From assembly GCA_902542975.1 (NCBI GenBank), contig CACBWM010000009.1, positions 1-48,814 on the forward strand: a stretch of DNA of 48,814 bases, given 5' to 3'. The notes beneath the pieces are model-generated. The model was not told the origin of the DNA. It made no database searches and was given only the letters and a program-made list of their open reading frames with translations. Positions 1-9,458 of this stretch are shown here, in pieces. A program made the translations under genes and the position numbers. Numbering within the stretch: position 1 is the stretch's first letter; each line of letters begins with the position of its first letter. This stretch comes from an uncultured Pelagibacteraceae bacterium. GTDB taxonomy: Bacteria; Pseudomonadota; Alphaproteobacteria; Pelagibacterales; Pelagibacteraceae.

Positions 1-854
1 AATGTGGTTACTTACAAAATGTTATTGAACCTCTTGACTCAAGAGATGCAAAAAATATCTCAAGAGAAAAAATTGTTTACTTATGTACTGGTAGCCAAGG
101 AGAACCAATGGGTGCAATGACCCGTATTTCAAATTACACACATCCAGATGTTTTTATTGAGAGAGGCGATGCAGTTATTTTTTCTTCAAAAATTATTCCA
201 GGTAACGAAAAAAAATTATACAAACTTCACAATCAATTAGTTAGAGAAGGTATAGAAGTTATTTCAGAAGATAGTGAATTTATTCATGTATCAGGACATC
301 CAAATAGAGAAGATTTAAAGGATATGTATGACTGGATAAAACCAAGATCAGTCATACCTGTTCATGGTGAACATAGACATATGATTGAACACATAAATTT
401 TGCCAAAGAAATGCAAGTACCATATCCTGTTAGAGTTGAAAATGGTGATATAGTAAGAATTTATCCAGGTGATAAACCTGAAGTATATGATAAAGCTCCA
501 AGTGGAAGACTTTACGTAGATGGTTCCATAAGTGTTGAAGAAGATGCTCAATCTATCAAAGAGCGAAAAAATTTATCTACCAACGGATTAATAGAAGCAA
601 CATTAGTAATTACGCCTAATGGAAATATTCACAATAAACCTTTATTAACTTTTAGAGGTTTACCTATATACGAAAAAGATGAATTTACATTTAAACTTGA
701 GGAAGAAATTGAGAAAACAGTAAAAACTTTTTCTTTAAGTAATAAAAAGCAAGAATCAAATTTAATTGATGCTCTTAAGATAACTTGTAGAAAGTACACA
801 AAAGAAAAATTAGGAAAAAGACCTTATACAAATATAAATTTAGTGAGGATTTAA
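1..854 (+). CDS. rnj: Ribonuclease J, C-terminal part (5' end outside window)
   Basis: Partial gene: the open frame begins at base 3 with no start codon needed, so the N-terminal metallo-beta-lactamase half lies left of the window. RNase J is an endo- and 5'-exoribonuclease for mRNA decay and rRNA maturation. Visible are the beta-CASP motif CTGSQGEPMGAMTRI, which in this family begins the second half of the catalytic core, then SGHPNREDL and VIPVHGEHRHM, the conserved histidine-rich motif that closes the active site. The tail is a typical RNase J C-terminal domain. The ATG at 108 falls inside the conserved motif and is not the start. The next gene begins directly after the stop. Position upstream of DUF1467 and proS matches the usual alphaproteobacterial order. 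Confidence 0.93.
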   Translation, partial: CGYLQNVIEPLDSRDAKNISREKIVYLCTGSQGEPMGAMTRISNYTHPDVFIERGDAVIFSSKIIPGNEKKLYKLHNQLVREGIEVISEDSEFIHVSGHPNREDLKDMYDWIKPRSVIPVHGEHRHMIEHINFAKEMQVPYPVRVENGDIVRIYPGDKPEVYDKAPSGRLYVDGSISVEEDAQSIKERKNLSTNGLIEATLVITPNGNIHNKPLLTFRGLPIYEKDEFTFKLEEEIEKTVKTFSLSNKKQESNLIDALKITCRKYTKEKLGKRPYTNINLVRI

Positions 855-1100
855 TTGAGTATTACAGGCTCAATAGTTGTATATGTGTGCTTGTGGTGGA
901 TAGTTTTTTTTGCCATTTTACCGATAGATGTTAATCGTGAAAAAAAGGAAAATATAGAGGGTGTGGACCCTGGGGCCCCAGAAAATCCAAAAATAACAAA
1001 AAAAATAATTTATTGTACTTTAATTACGTCTAGTATTTTTATAGTTATATATTTATTAGTAATTAATGAAATTTTAAATTTACGTAACTTTTTAAATTAA
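855..1100 (+). CDS. DUF1467 family small membrane protein
   Basis: An 81-residue protein with two hydrophobic segments, at about residues 5-24 and 48-70. They are separated by a polar loop carrying VDPGAPENPK, a pattern typical of the DUF1467 family. The start is a TTG directly abutting the RNase J stop codon, and the stop overlaps the proS ATG by one base (TAATG), so translation is probably coupled. Function is unknown. In many alphaproteobacteria this family sits between the RNase J gene and proS, which supports the call more than the short sequence does alone. Confidence 0.75.
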   Translation: MSITGSIVVYVCLWWIVFFAILPIDVNREKKENIEGVDPGAPENPKITKKIIYCTLITSSIFIVIYLLVINEILNLRNFLN

Positions 1101-2428
1101 TGTTTTTTTCAAAATCATTTATTCCGATATTAAAAAATAATCCTTCAGAAGCTAAAATTAAATCACACCAGTTAATGTTAAGAGTAGGTATGATTAAACA
1201 GTCCTCTGCTGGAATTTATTCTTGGTTACCGCTTGGATTTAAAGTCATGAAAAAAATAGAACAAATAGTTAGAGAAGAACAAGACCGTGTAGGTGTTCAA
1301 GAAATATTAATGCCAACAATTCAATCATCTGAAATTTGGAAGGAAAGTGGACGATATGAAGATTATGGTGAAGAAATGTTAAGAATTAAGGATCGCCAAA
1401 ATAGGGAAATGTTATATGGTCCAACTAACGAAGAACTTGTGACAGAAATTTTTAGATCTTCCTTTAAATCATATAAATCTTTACCTCAATTATTATATCA
1501 TATTCAATGGAAATTTAGAGATGAGCTAAGGCCAAGATTTGGAATTATGAGATGTAGAGAATTTTATATGAAGGATGCCTACTCTTTTGATTTAACAGAT
1601 GATGATGCAATATTTTCGTATAATAAATTTTTCCTTTCGTATTTAAAAACTTTTAAGAGATTAAATTTATCAGCAATACCTATGGCTGCTGACACTGGTC
1701 CTATAGGAGGAAACTTATCACATGAATTCATCATTCTTGCTGACACAGGTGAAAGTAAAATTTACACAGATAAGAGAATTTTTGATGTAGACAGCTCTAA
1801 AACAATTTTAGACAAAGAGTCATTAGGTATATTGAGAAAACAATACGAAAAGTTTTACTCAGTAACAGATGAAAAATTCAATAAAGATGAATTTGAAAAA
1901 TCTGTTGCAGAAGAATATAGAGTAAATACCAAAGGTATTGAAGTTGGTCACATATTTTATTTTGGAGATAAATACTCAAAACCAATGAATGCAGCCGTTG
2001 ATTTTAACGGAAAAAAAGAATTTGTAAAAATGGGATCATATGGAATTGGAGTTTCCAGACTTGTTGGTGCCATAATTGAGGCAAAATATAACGATAAAGA
2101 CGGTATTATGAAGTGGCCTATGTCAGTAACACCTTATGATTGTGCGATTATTCCTATGATAAATAAAAATGATAAATCTAATTTAGAAAAGTCTATTAAA
2201 GTACATGAATTTCTAAAATCAAAAAACATAGAAACAATCATAGATGATACAGACGAAAATATTTCAGCTAAAATAAAAAAATTTAATTTAATCGGAATTC
2301 CATATCAATTGATAATCGGAAGCAAATCTGAAGGAAATTTATATGAGTTTAAGGAAATCGATGGAGAAACTCAAAAATTAAAAGTTGAAGATGTAGCTTC
2401 ACAAATAATAAAAGTTAAGCAAAATTGA
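1100..2428 (+). CDS. proS: Proline--tRNA ligase, short form without editing insertion
   Basis: Class II synthetase that charges tRNA-Pro. Motif 1 region MLRVGMIKQSSAGIYSWLP, the TNEELVTEIF loop, motif 2 around KFRDELRPRFGIMRCREF and motif 3 GSYGIGVSRLVGAI are all present, followed by an anticodon-binding domain from about residue 350. At 442 residues it is the short alphaproteobacterial/mitochondrial-like type. The roughly 180-residue INS domain that hydrolyses Ala-tRNA-Pro in the long bacterial enzyme is absent, so such editing would need a separate protein. Start overlaps the previous stop by one base, and its own stop overlaps the TTG of the next gene. Confidence 0.96.
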   Translation: MFFSKSFIPILKNNPSEAKIKSHQLMLRVGMIKQSSAGIYSWLPLGFKVMKKIEQIVREEQDRVGVQEILMPTIQSSEIWKESGRYEDYGEEMLRIKDRQNREMLYGPTNEELVTEIFRSSFKSYKSLPQLLYHIQWKFRDELRPRFGIMRCREFYMKDAYSFDLTDDDAIFSYNKFFLSYLKTFKRLNLSAIPMAADTGPIGGNLSHEFIILADTGESKIYTDKRIFDVDSSKTILDKESLGILRKQYEKFYSVTDEKFNKDEFEKSVAEEYRVNTKGIEVGHIFYFGDKYSKPMNAAVDFNGKKEFVKMGSYGIGVSRLVGAIIEAKYNDKDGIMKWPMSVTPYDCAIIPMINKNDKSNLEKSIKVHEFLKSKNIETIIDDTDENISAKIKKFNLIGIPYQLIIGSKSEGNLYEFKEIDGETQKLKVEDVASQIIKVKQN

Positions 2429-3636
2429 TTTCACAACTAGAAAAAGAGATTATATTTAGGTTTTTAAAAGCTAGAAAAAAAGACGGCTTTTTAAATGTAA
2501 TCTCTATCTTTTCCTTTATCGGCATAGGTTTGGGCGTGGCTGTATTAATAATTGTTATGTCAGTGATGAATGGTTTTAGAACAGAGTTAATCAATAAAAT
2601 TGTAGGTTTTAATGCCCATGCTGTTGTAAAACCCTACGACAAGCCTTTAGTATTTACGGTTGAAAAAGATTTTGCTAAAGGAATTGTTTCAAATGATGGA
2701 GAAGCAGTAATTCTCTCAAAACAAAATACAAAAGGCATTCTTTTAAAAGGATATTTAAAAAATGATTTTAAGAAATTAGAAATATCTAATAATCAAAAAT
2801 ATTTTGGAACAACAGATCTAAAAAATAATTCGATATCAATTGGAAAGGATTTAAGCTTTTTGCTTAATATAGATATTGGTGATCAGATAACAATAATGTC
2901 ACCATCTGGTATTCAAACAATCGTTGGATCATTTCCAAGACAAGATAAGTTTGAAGTAATTTCGATATTTGATAGTGGAATAGGTGAGTTTAATGAGAAC
3001 GTAGCATATATTAATCTTAATACGTTAGAAGATTTTTTTAGCAAAATTAAAGATAAAAGATTTACTGAGTACTATTTCAAAGATCCAAAAAATATTGAAT
3101 ATTATAAAAAAAAATTGTTAGATTTATTTCCCAGCGCATACGTTTATACATGGGCAGATTTAAATGAATCTTTATTTTCAGCTTTAAAAGTCGAAAGAAA
3201 CGTGATGTTTATAATCTTATCTCTAATAATAATTGTAGCTGCATTTAATATTATTTCTGGTTTAACTATATTAGTTAAAAATAAAACAAGAGATATAGGG
3301 ATTTTAAAATCTATTGGTGTAACAAATACATCGATTAAAAAAATTTTCTTTTTTATTGGATTTATTATTGGTACTTCAGCAACTCTCTTTGGCATTTTAT
3401 TAGGGACTTTATTTTCATACTATATAGAAGGTATTAGGAAATTTATTTCTAATACTTTTGATATTACATTATTTCCAGAAGAAATTTATTTTTTAAGTAC
3501 TCTTCCATCAGAAATAAATGTAAATTCAATAATCTTAATTGCATTATGTTCAATAATAACAACTTCTATTGTATCAATCTTTCCAGCCTCTAGAGCAGCA
3601 AAATTAGATACAATACAGACTTTGAAATATGAATAA
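2425..3636 (+). CDS. lolC: Lipoprotein-releasing ABC transporter permease (LolC/LolE family)
   Basis: Inner-membrane permease that, with LolD, extracts outer-membrane lipoproteins and passes them to LolA. The N-terminus (residues 1-50) has the family pattern of a short amphipathic start then a hydrophobic segment with SIFSFIGIGLGVAVLIIVMSVMNGFR. A large periplasmic domain follows (about 50-260), then three C-terminal membrane segments with RDIGILKSIGVTNTSIKKIF, the FtsX-like coupling region. The start is a TTG overlapping the proS stop, with no better ATG upstream of the conserved N-terminus. Only one LolC/E-type permease is encoded here. Alphaproteobacteria commonly have a single one that would act as a homodimer. 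LolC and LolE cannot be told apart by eye. Confidence 0.9.
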   Translation: MISQLEKEIIFRFLKARKKDGFLNVISIFSFIGIGLGVAVLIIVMSVMNGFRTELINKIVGFNAHAVVKPYDKPLVFTVEKDFAKGIVSNDGEAVILSKQNTKGILLKGYLKNDFKKLEISNNQKYFGTTDLKNNSISIGKDLSFLLNIDIGDQITIMSPSGIQTIVGSFPRQDKFEVISIFDSGIGEFNENVAYINLNTLEDFFSKIKDKRFTEYYFKDPKNIEYYKKKLLDLFPSAYVYTWADLNESLFSALKVERNVMFIILSLIIIVAAFNIISGLTILVKNKTRDIGILKSIGVTNTSIKKIFFFIGFIIGTSATLFGILLGTLFSYYIEGIRKFISNTFDITLFPEEIYFLSTLPSEINVNSIILIALCSIITTSIVSIFPASRAAKLDTIQTLKYE

Positions 3637-4312
3637 TTTTTTAAAATTAAATAATTTGTCAAAGAAATATGAAAAAAAATCTCTTAAAGTTCTAAACAAT
3701 ATAAATTTTAAGTTTGAAGCTGGAAAGGTATATTCAATTGTAGGACCTTCAGGATCTGGGAAATCAACATTATTAAATTTATTGTCATTTATTGACATTC
3801 CTTCTTCAGGTTTTATTGAATTTAATAAAAAGAAAATTGATACAAATAGTTCAATTGAGAATGATCATGTAAGATCAAAAAATATCGGTATAATTTATCA
3901 AGACAAAAATTTATTGCCCGATTTTACAGCACTCGAAAATGTAATACTGCCCAATTTGTTAATTTCTAATAATAAATCAAAATCAACAGAATTAGCGAAA
4001 AAATTGATTAAGAGATTTGATTTAACCTCAAGATTAAATCATTATCCATCTGAGCTTTCTGGCGGTGAAAATCAAAGAATAGCAATTGCTAGAGCAATAA
4101 TTAATGAACCAAACATTATTTTAGCTGATGAACCTACTGGAAGTTTAGATTTTAACAATGCTAAACAAATATTTAAAATCCTCTTTAATCTAAAAGAAAA
4201 AAATAAAATTATAATTTTTGCAACCCACAATAGATATTTTGCAAATATGGCAGATTGTAAAATTAAAATGATTGGTGGTAAGATAAGTGTCACCAATGAA
4301 AGAATCAGTTAA
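3629..4312 (+). CDS. lolD: Lipoprotein-releasing system ATP-binding protein LolD
   Basis: ABC ATPase of 227 residues that powers the LolC/E permease encoded just upstream. Walker A is GPSGSGKST at residues 39-47, the Q-loop lies in IIYQDKNLLPDFTALENV, the signature is LSGGENQRIAIARA, and Walker B is IILADEPTGSLD, followed by the switch histidine in FATHNR. This signature and short length are typical of the MacB/LolD/FtsE group. The ATG overlaps the lolC reading frame by 8 bases, and the 3' end overlaps the dnaE start, so the whole rnj-to-dnaE run is probably one transcript. Confidence 0.95.
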   Translation: MNNFLKLNNLSKKYEKKSLKVLNNINFKFEAGKVYSIVGPSGSGKSTLLNLLSFIDIPSSGFIEFNKKKIDTNSSIENDHVRSKNIGIIYQDKNLLPDFTALENVILPNLLISNNKSKSTELAKKLIKRFDLTSRLNHYPSELSGGENQRIAIARAIINEPNIILADEPTGSLDFNNAKQIFKILFNLKEKNKIIIFATHNRYFANMADCKIKMIGGKISVTNERIS

Positions 4313-7300
4313 TAAAACCTTTAATCAATTTAAAATACATACTCAATATTCCATTTGTGAAGGAGCTGTAAAAATTGATCAATTAAAAGATTTCTGTAAA
4401 AAAAATAAAATAAAATCACTAGGTCTATCAGATACTTACAATTTGTCGGGTGCATTAGAATTTTCAGAAAATTTATCATCAGTAGGTACGCAGCCTATTA
4501 TTGGAACCCAGATATTATTTAAATTTAAAGAATTTAAAGGTCTAATACCTTTAATAGCTAAAAATTATGATGGATATAAAAATATTATAAAACTTTCATC
4601 AAAATCTTATTTAGAAAATTCAGAAATTACTGATCCACATTGTCAAATAAATGATTTAGTAAACAACTCAGATGGTATTATAGTTTTAACAGGATCAATT
4701 AGATGCCTCTTTGGTTCACTTTTTAACAAAGGTTTATTTAATGAAATTGAAGAATTATTAGTTAAGTTAAAAGAAAAATTTGAAGACAGCATCTATATAG
4801 AAATTCAAAGACATGGTGATATTAATGAGAAAGACTTCGAAAATTTTAATCTTAAAATTTCTGAAAAGTTAGAATTGCCAATTATTGCCTCGAATGAAGT
4901 TTATTACTTAGATAAAGATATGTTCGAGGCACATGATGCATTAATGTGTATTGGTGAAAAAACTTATGTGAACGATTCAAATAGAATAAAACTTACTAAT
5001 CAACACTATTTTAAATCATCTGAAGAAATGATTGAACTTTTCAGTGATCTACCTGAGGCATTAGAAAATAATTACAATTTACCATATAGATGTTGTTTTA
5101 AGCCAAATTTTTCTAAGCCAATTTTACCAAGTATTTCATCGTCTGAAAATAATCCAAATGATATGTTAAGACATTTATCTATTAAAGGACTTAAAGAAAA
5201 ATTTAATTTAATTTTTAACATGGATTCCTCATTTATTGAGAAAGATGAAAAATATTTAGAATATAAAAAAAGACTTGATCACGAAATAAGAATAATAATT
5301 GAAATGAATTATTCTGGTTATTTTTTAATTGTTTCTGATTATATTAAATGGGCTAAAGAGAATAAAATACCTGTTGGACCTGGTAGAGGATCTGGTGCAG
5401 GCTCTTTAGTTGCTTGGTGTTTATCCATAACTGATATTGATCCAATAAAATTCAATCTTATTTTTGAAAGATTTCTAAATCCTGATAGGATTTCAATGCC
5501 CGATTTTGATATTGATTTTTGTGAGGAAAAAAGAGATTTAGTTTTTAAATATTTAACTACAAAATATAAAGATAGCGTAGCTCATATTATTACTTTTGGT
5601 AAACTTAAAGCAAGAATGGTAATTAGAGATGTTGGTAGAGTTCTAGGTTTGCCATATGGTTTTATTGACAGTATTTGTAAAATGATACCATTTGATCCAT
5701 CAAGACCTATGTCTTTACAAGAATGTATTAATATTGAACCAAGATTACAGAAGTTAATTAAAGATGATATGAGGGTAGATCGTTTAGTTAATTTGTCTCT
5801 CAAACTAGAGGGTTTAAACCGTAATGTTGCTACTCATGCAGCGGGTGTTGTTATTGCGGATAAAAAACTAACTGAAACTGTTCCTCTATACAAAGATAAT
5901 GCAGCTGACTTACTATTGCCTTCGACTCAATTTGATATGTATTCAGCAGAAAATGCAGGACTTATAAAATTTGATTTTTTGGGTTTAAAGACACTAACGG
6001 TTATTGATAAAGCACAAAAATTAATTAATAAAAAAAATCCTGAATTTAAAGTTGAAAAGATTAATTACGAAGATCAAAAAGTATATGAACTATTATCAAG
6101 TGGTAAAACAGTAGGACTATTTCAACTTGAGAGCTCAGGAATGAAAGATGCTCTTATTAATATGAAACCAAATAGGTTAGAGGATATAATTGCATTAGTA
6201 GCATTATACAGACCAGGACCAATGAGTAATATCCCGATATATAATGAATGTAAGCATGGTAAAAGAGAACCAGATTATCTTCACCCAAAATTAGAAGAAA
6301 TTTTAAAACCAACCTATGGAGTAATTATTTACCAAGAACAAGTTATGCAGATAGCTCAAGTTCTTTCTGGATTTACAGCAGGAGAAGCTGATATTTTAAG
6401 AAGAGCAATGGGAAAAAAAAAGAGAGTAGAATTAGAAAAGCAAAAGCAAAGATTTGTTGATGGTGCTTTCTCAAATGGAATTAGCAAAGATATAGCTGCA
6501 GGAATATTTTTAAAAATTGAACCATTTGCTGAGTATGGGTTTAACAAAAGTCATGCGGCAGCTTATGCAGTTATAGCTTATCAAACAGCTTTCCTCAAAA
6601 CTTATTTCCCACATGAATTTTTTGTAGCCTCAATGTCTATGGAATTATCTAATCAAAAAAAATTAAGTGAGTTCTATGAAGAATTAAAAAGATTAAATAT
6701 ACCTATAGTAAGACCAGATATTAATAAATCAAATGCCAATTTTTTTTCTGATGGCAAAAAATTTTATTATGCTTTAGGTGCTATTAAAAATGTTGGATTT
6801 GAGGCTATCTCTAATGTTGTCGAGGAGAGATCAAACAATGGAGAATTCAAAAATTTATCAGATTTTATCAATAGAGTTAATCCGAAAGATTTAAACAAGT
6901 TACAATTAGAAGGACTTGTACAAGCTGGCGCTTTTGACAATTTAAATGATAATAGGCAATCATTATTTAACTCCATACCATCAATTATTTTAAAATCGAA
7001 AAATAATTATGAGAATAAAAATGCGAATCAAATAAATTTGTTTATAGAACATGAAGATGATCAAACTAATTTCTTAGAAAATATTTCTGATTGGGTTAAA
7101 GATATAAAGTTAACGAAAGAATTTGATACATTAGGTTTTTACATTTCAGATCATCCTTTAAATCAATATAAAACTATTTTCAGTCAGTATAATATTATTA
7201 ATTATGAAGATTTTGAAATAAATAACGATATATTGAGCTCAAATATTGCATGTACAGTTCTTAAAGTTCAAGAAAAAAAAACACAAAAAGGAACATCTTA

Positions 7301-7706
7301 TGGAATAGTTAAATTTTCAGATTTATCTAGCGTTTTTGAGTTATTTATATTTTCAGATGTTTTTGAAATAAATAGAGAAAAATTAATCGAGGGGAAATCA
7401 TTAATGTTAACATTAATAAAAAATTACAAAGACAATGATAAAACTCAAAAAAGAATTAATGTAAAAAGTATTGTTTCTTTACATGATGCGCTTAACAAAC
7501 AACCAAAAAATATTACCCTAAACTTTGATGATATTAATGAAATTCATAAATTAAAGAAACTTGATAAAAAAAATGGCGAGACAGTTATAAAAGTCCTTAT
7601 TAATAAAAATGACAAAATATTTACTTTTCAGCTTAAAGATAAGAGATTCGTAAGCAATAAATTATTAAATTCATTAAATTTAGATAAAAATTTAATAAAT
7701 GATTAG
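4287..7706 (+). CDS. dnaE: DNA polymerase III alpha subunit
   Basis: Replicative polymerase catalytic subunit, 1139 residues, the usual DnaE1 length. The N-terminal PHP domain is seen at FKIHTQYSICEGAVKI. The palm contains GPGRGSGAGSLVAWCL and PDFDIDFCEEKRD with catalytic Asp406 and Asp408. Helix-hairpin-helix and OB-fold regions follow, and the end is a diverged C-terminal region. It starts with GTG at 4287, overlapping lolD by 26 bases. An in-frame ATG at 4296 is an equally possible start and would remove three residues. In the shared order lolD-dnaE-rpsB it is the last gene before the ribosomal-protein leader. A weak stem of AAAAG/CTTTT at 7708-7722 follows the stop. Confidence 0.97.
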   Translation: MSPMKESVNKTFNQFKIHTQYSICEGAVKIDQLKDFCKKNKIKSLGLSDTYNLSGALEFSENLSSVGTQPIIGTQILFKFKEFKGLIPLIAKNYDGYKNIIKLSSKSYLENSEITDPHCQINDLVNNSDGIIVLTGSIRCLFGSLFNKGLFNEIEELLVKLKEKFEDSIYIEIQRHGDINEKDFENFNLKISEKLELPIIASNEVYYLDKDMFEAHDALMCIGEKTYVNDSNRIKLTNQHYFKSSEEMIELFSDLPEALENNYNLPYRCCFKPNFSKPILPSISSSENNPNDMLRHLSIKGLKEKFNLIFNMDSSFIEKDEKYLEYKKRLDHEIRIIIEMNYSGYFLIVSDYIKWAKENKIPVGPGRGSGAGSLVAWCLSITDIDPIKFNLIFERFLNPDRISMPDFDIDFCEEKRDLVFKYLTTKYKDSVAHIITFGKLKARMVIRDVGRVLGLPYGFIDSICKMIPFDPSRPMSLQECINIEPRLQKLIKDDMRVDRLVNLSLKLEGLNRNVATHAAGVVIADKKLTETVPLYKDNAADLLLPSTQFDMYSAENAGLIKFDFLGLKTLTVIDKAQKLINKKNPEFKVEKINYEDQKVYELLSSGKTVGLFQLESSGMKDALINMKPNRLEDIIALVALYRPGPMSNIPIYNECKHGKREPDYLHPKLEEILKPTYGVIIYQEQVMQIAQVLSGFTAGEADILRRAMGKKKRVELEKQKQRFVDGAFSNGISKDIAAGIFLKIEPFAEYGFNKSHAAAYAVIAYQTAFLKTYFPHEFFVASMSMELSNQKKLSEFYEELKRLNIPIVRPDINKSNANFFSDGKKFYYALGAIKNVGFEAISNVVEERSNNGEFKNLSDFINRVNPKDLNKLQLEGLVQAGAFDNLNDNRQSLFNSIPSIILKSKNNYENKNANQINLFIEHEDDQTNFLENISDWVKDIKLTKEFDTLGFYISDHPLNQYKTIFSQYNIINYEDFEINNDILSSNIACTVLKVQEKKTQKGTSYGIVKFSDLSSVFELFIFSDVFEINREKLIEGKSLMLTLIKNYKDNDKTQKRINVKSIVSLHDALNKQPKNITLNFDDINEIHKLKKLDKKNGETVIKVLINKNDKIFTFQLKDKRFVSNKLLNSLNLDKNLIND

Positions 7707-7713
7707 AAAAAGG

Positions 7714-7741
7714 TTGTCTTTTCTTAAATAATTAGTATCAA
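7714..7741 (+). promoter_or_regulatory. Possible sigma-70 promoter for rpsB
   Basis: TTGTCT at 7714-7719 and TATCAA at 7736-7741 are separated by 16 bases. A transcript from here would begin near 7748, just before the first pairing segment of the rpsB leader at 7761. This is a consensus-likeness argument in very AT-rich DNA, so it is only suggestive. The 99-base gap after dnaE does leave room for an independent promoter. Confidence 0.35.
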
Positions 7742-7760
7742 TCACTCAAATTAATACGCA

Positions 7761-7822
7761 CACAATTAGTGGTTTTATACCTCCGGTCCCTTAAGGGCAA
7801 TAATTGTGGTGGTAGAACCGGG
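7761..7822 (+). promoter_or_regulatory. Candidate structured rpsB mRNA leader with pseudoknot
   Basis: Three pairings can be drawn in the 5' leader. CACAATTA (7761-7768) pairs perfectly with TAATTGTG (7801-7808). CCGGT (7783-7787) pairs with ACCGG (7817-7821). CCC (7788-7790) pairs with GGG (7795-7797) across a TTAA loop. The first two cross each other, giving a pseudoknot. The 3' strand of the second helix ends in the only G-rich stretch before the rpsB ATG at 7830, so folding would hide the ribosome-binding site. Ribosomal protein S2 represses rpsB-tsf translation through a structured leader in E. coli, and this would fit the same role. This stretch is also far more GC-rich than the surrounding intergenic DNA. 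Confidence 0.65.
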
Positions 7823-7829
7823 AATAATT

Positions 7830-8597
7830 ATGAAAATACCTAAAATAACAATTGAGCAATTATTAGAAGCAGGCGTTCATCTGGGGCATAAAACCTTGAG
7901 ATGGAACCCTAAAATGAAACAATATATATTTGGAAAAAGAGATTCCATACATATAATAGATTTAACTCAGACTTTGGAGCTAACCAACACAGCATTAGAA
8001 AAAGTACATAATGTTGTATCATCTGGTGGTAAAATATTATTTATATCGACAAAAAAACAGGCTTCAGAAGCAGTTGCACAATTAGCCAAAGAGACTGACC
8101 AGTATTTTGTTAATTACAGATGGTTAGGAGGAATGTTAACCAATTGGGGAACAATTTCTAATTCTATAAAAAAACTTAATAAAATAAATTTGGATCTTGC
8201 CTCAGAAAATAGAGGATTTACCAAAAAAGAATTATTAAAAATGAGTGGTCAGCGTGATAAACTCCAAAGATCATTAGGAGGCATAATGAACATGAAAAAA
8301 ATTCCTGACTTAGTATTTATAATTGACACTAATTACGAATCGTTAGCAATTAAAGAGTCAATTAAATTAAATATACCAATAGTAGCTATTTTAGATACTA
8401 ATTCTGACCCTGAGGGAATTAATTATCCTATACCTGGCAATGATGATGCAAGAAGATCAATTGATTTATATTGTAATTTAATGAAACAAACCATTGATGA
8501 TGCAAAAAAAAATATAAATAAATCTCAAGAAGAAATAAAATCAAGTGACAATAAAATTGAATTTGATTTAAAAAAAACTGAAAATAAATTAAATTAA
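7830..8597 (+). CDS. rpsB: 30S ribosomal protein S2
   Basis: Small-subunit protein S2, 255 residues from the ATG at 7830. The start MKIPKITIEQLLEAGVHLGH matches the family's conserved opening. Further marks are RWNPKMKQYIFG, IHIIDLTQT, NYRWLGGMLTNW and a C-terminal PDLVFIIDTNYE...IPIVAILDTNSDP block. A longer reading from GTG at 7806 would add eight residues, but these lie inside the leader pseudoknot and precede the conserved N-terminus, so I chose 7830. It is followed 9 bases later by tsf, the usual pair. The last 30 residues are a charged, low-complexity tail. Confidence 0.96.
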   Translation: MKIPKITIEQLLEAGVHLGHKTLRWNPKMKQYIFGKRDSIHIIDLTQTLELTNTALEKVHNVVSSGGKILFISTKKQASEAVAQLAKETDQYFVNYRWLGGMLTNWGTISNSIKKLNKINLDLASENRGFTKKELLKMSGQRDKLQRSLGGIMNMKKIPDLVFIIDTNYESLAIKESIKLNIPIVAILDTNSDPEGINYPIPGNDDARRSIDLYCNLMKQTIDDAKKNINKSQEEIKSSDNKIEFDLKKTENKLN

Positions 8598-8606
8598 ATT
8601 CAAAAG

Positions 8607-9458
8607 ATGAGTGACATCGAAAAAGTTAAACAATTACGACAATCAACTGGTGCTGGATTTAAAGATTGTAACGCAGCACTAAAAGAGTCTAATGGTGACT
8701 TAAACAAAGCAGCAGAGATCTTAAGAGTAAAAGGGATTGCAAAAGCAACTAAAAAAATGTCAAGAGACGCTAAAGAAGGTGTTGTAGTTATTAGTGGAGA
8801 CACGAAAAAAACCTCTATAATTGAAATAAATTGTGAAACTGATTTTGTTGCAAAAAATGAAGATTTTATATCTTTTTCTAAAGAGCTCAGCGAAATAAAT
8901 AATATCTGCTCTTCAAACATTGAAAGTATAAATAAATTTGAAATGCAGAATGGTAAAAGTGTTGCGGATAATTTAGTAAATTTAATTGCTAAAATAGGTG
9001 AAAAAATTACTATAGGTAGAAATTTAACAATAGAAAATCCAAATTCGCAAAATTTTTTTTATCAACATTCAGTAATTAAAGAAAATGTCTCAAAATTAGG
9101 TGTTATAGTATGTCTTGAGACAAATGAAGAAAATGAGGAAATTAATTCTTTTGGTAAACAATTATCAATGCACGTAGCTGCTTCAAATCCACTAGCCCTA
9201 ACTACCGATGATATAAAAAAAGAAATTTTAGATAATGAACAGAAATTAATTTCAGAGGAATTGAAAAATTCAGGTAAACCTGATGAAATATCAAAGAAAA
9301 TAAGTCTAGGTAAAATGAATAAATTTAAAGAAGAAAACAGTCTATTGAGTCAGGACTGGGTGATGGAGCCAAAAAAAAAAGTAAGAGATATAATTAAAGA
9401 AATGAGTATTCCAAATTTACAGATTAAATCATTTGTTAGAATTAAAATTGGCGAATAA
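8607..9458 (+). CDS. tsf: Translation elongation factor Ts
   Basis: Nucleotide-exchange factor for EF-Tu, 283 residues, normal length. The N-terminal UBA-like domain reads [21 protein letters not shown], and the core contains [12 protein letters not shown], the strand that contacts the EF-Tu nucleotide site. The second core repeat has [11 protein letters not shown] and [14 protein letters not shown]. The stop overlaps the following ATG by one base (TAATG). The next gene is frr and not pyrH, which normally sits between them. Confidence 0.97.
   Translation: MSDIEKVKQLRQSTGAGFKDCNAALKESNGDLNKAAEILRVKGIAKATKKMSRDAKEGVVVISGDTKKTSIIEINCETDFVAKNEDFISFSKELSEINNICSSNIESINKFEMQNGKSVADNLVNLIAKIGEKITIGRNLTIENPNSQNFFYQHSVIKENVSKLGVIVCLETNEENEEINSFGKQLSMHVAASNPLALTTDDIKKEILDNEQKLISEELKNSGKPDEISKKISLGKMNKFKEENSLLSQDWVMEPKKKVRDIIKEMSIPNLQIKSFVRIKIGE

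Noticed and set aside
108..854. Complete gene starting at the ATG at 108
   Set aside because: The conserved beta-CASP motif begins upstream of 108 and the frame is open to base 3, so this is the tail of a longer RNase J gene.
7806..7829. rpsB start at GTG 7806
   Set aside because: The eight extra residues are not part of the S2 family and the bases take part in the leader pairings. ATG 7830 matches the conserved N-terminus.
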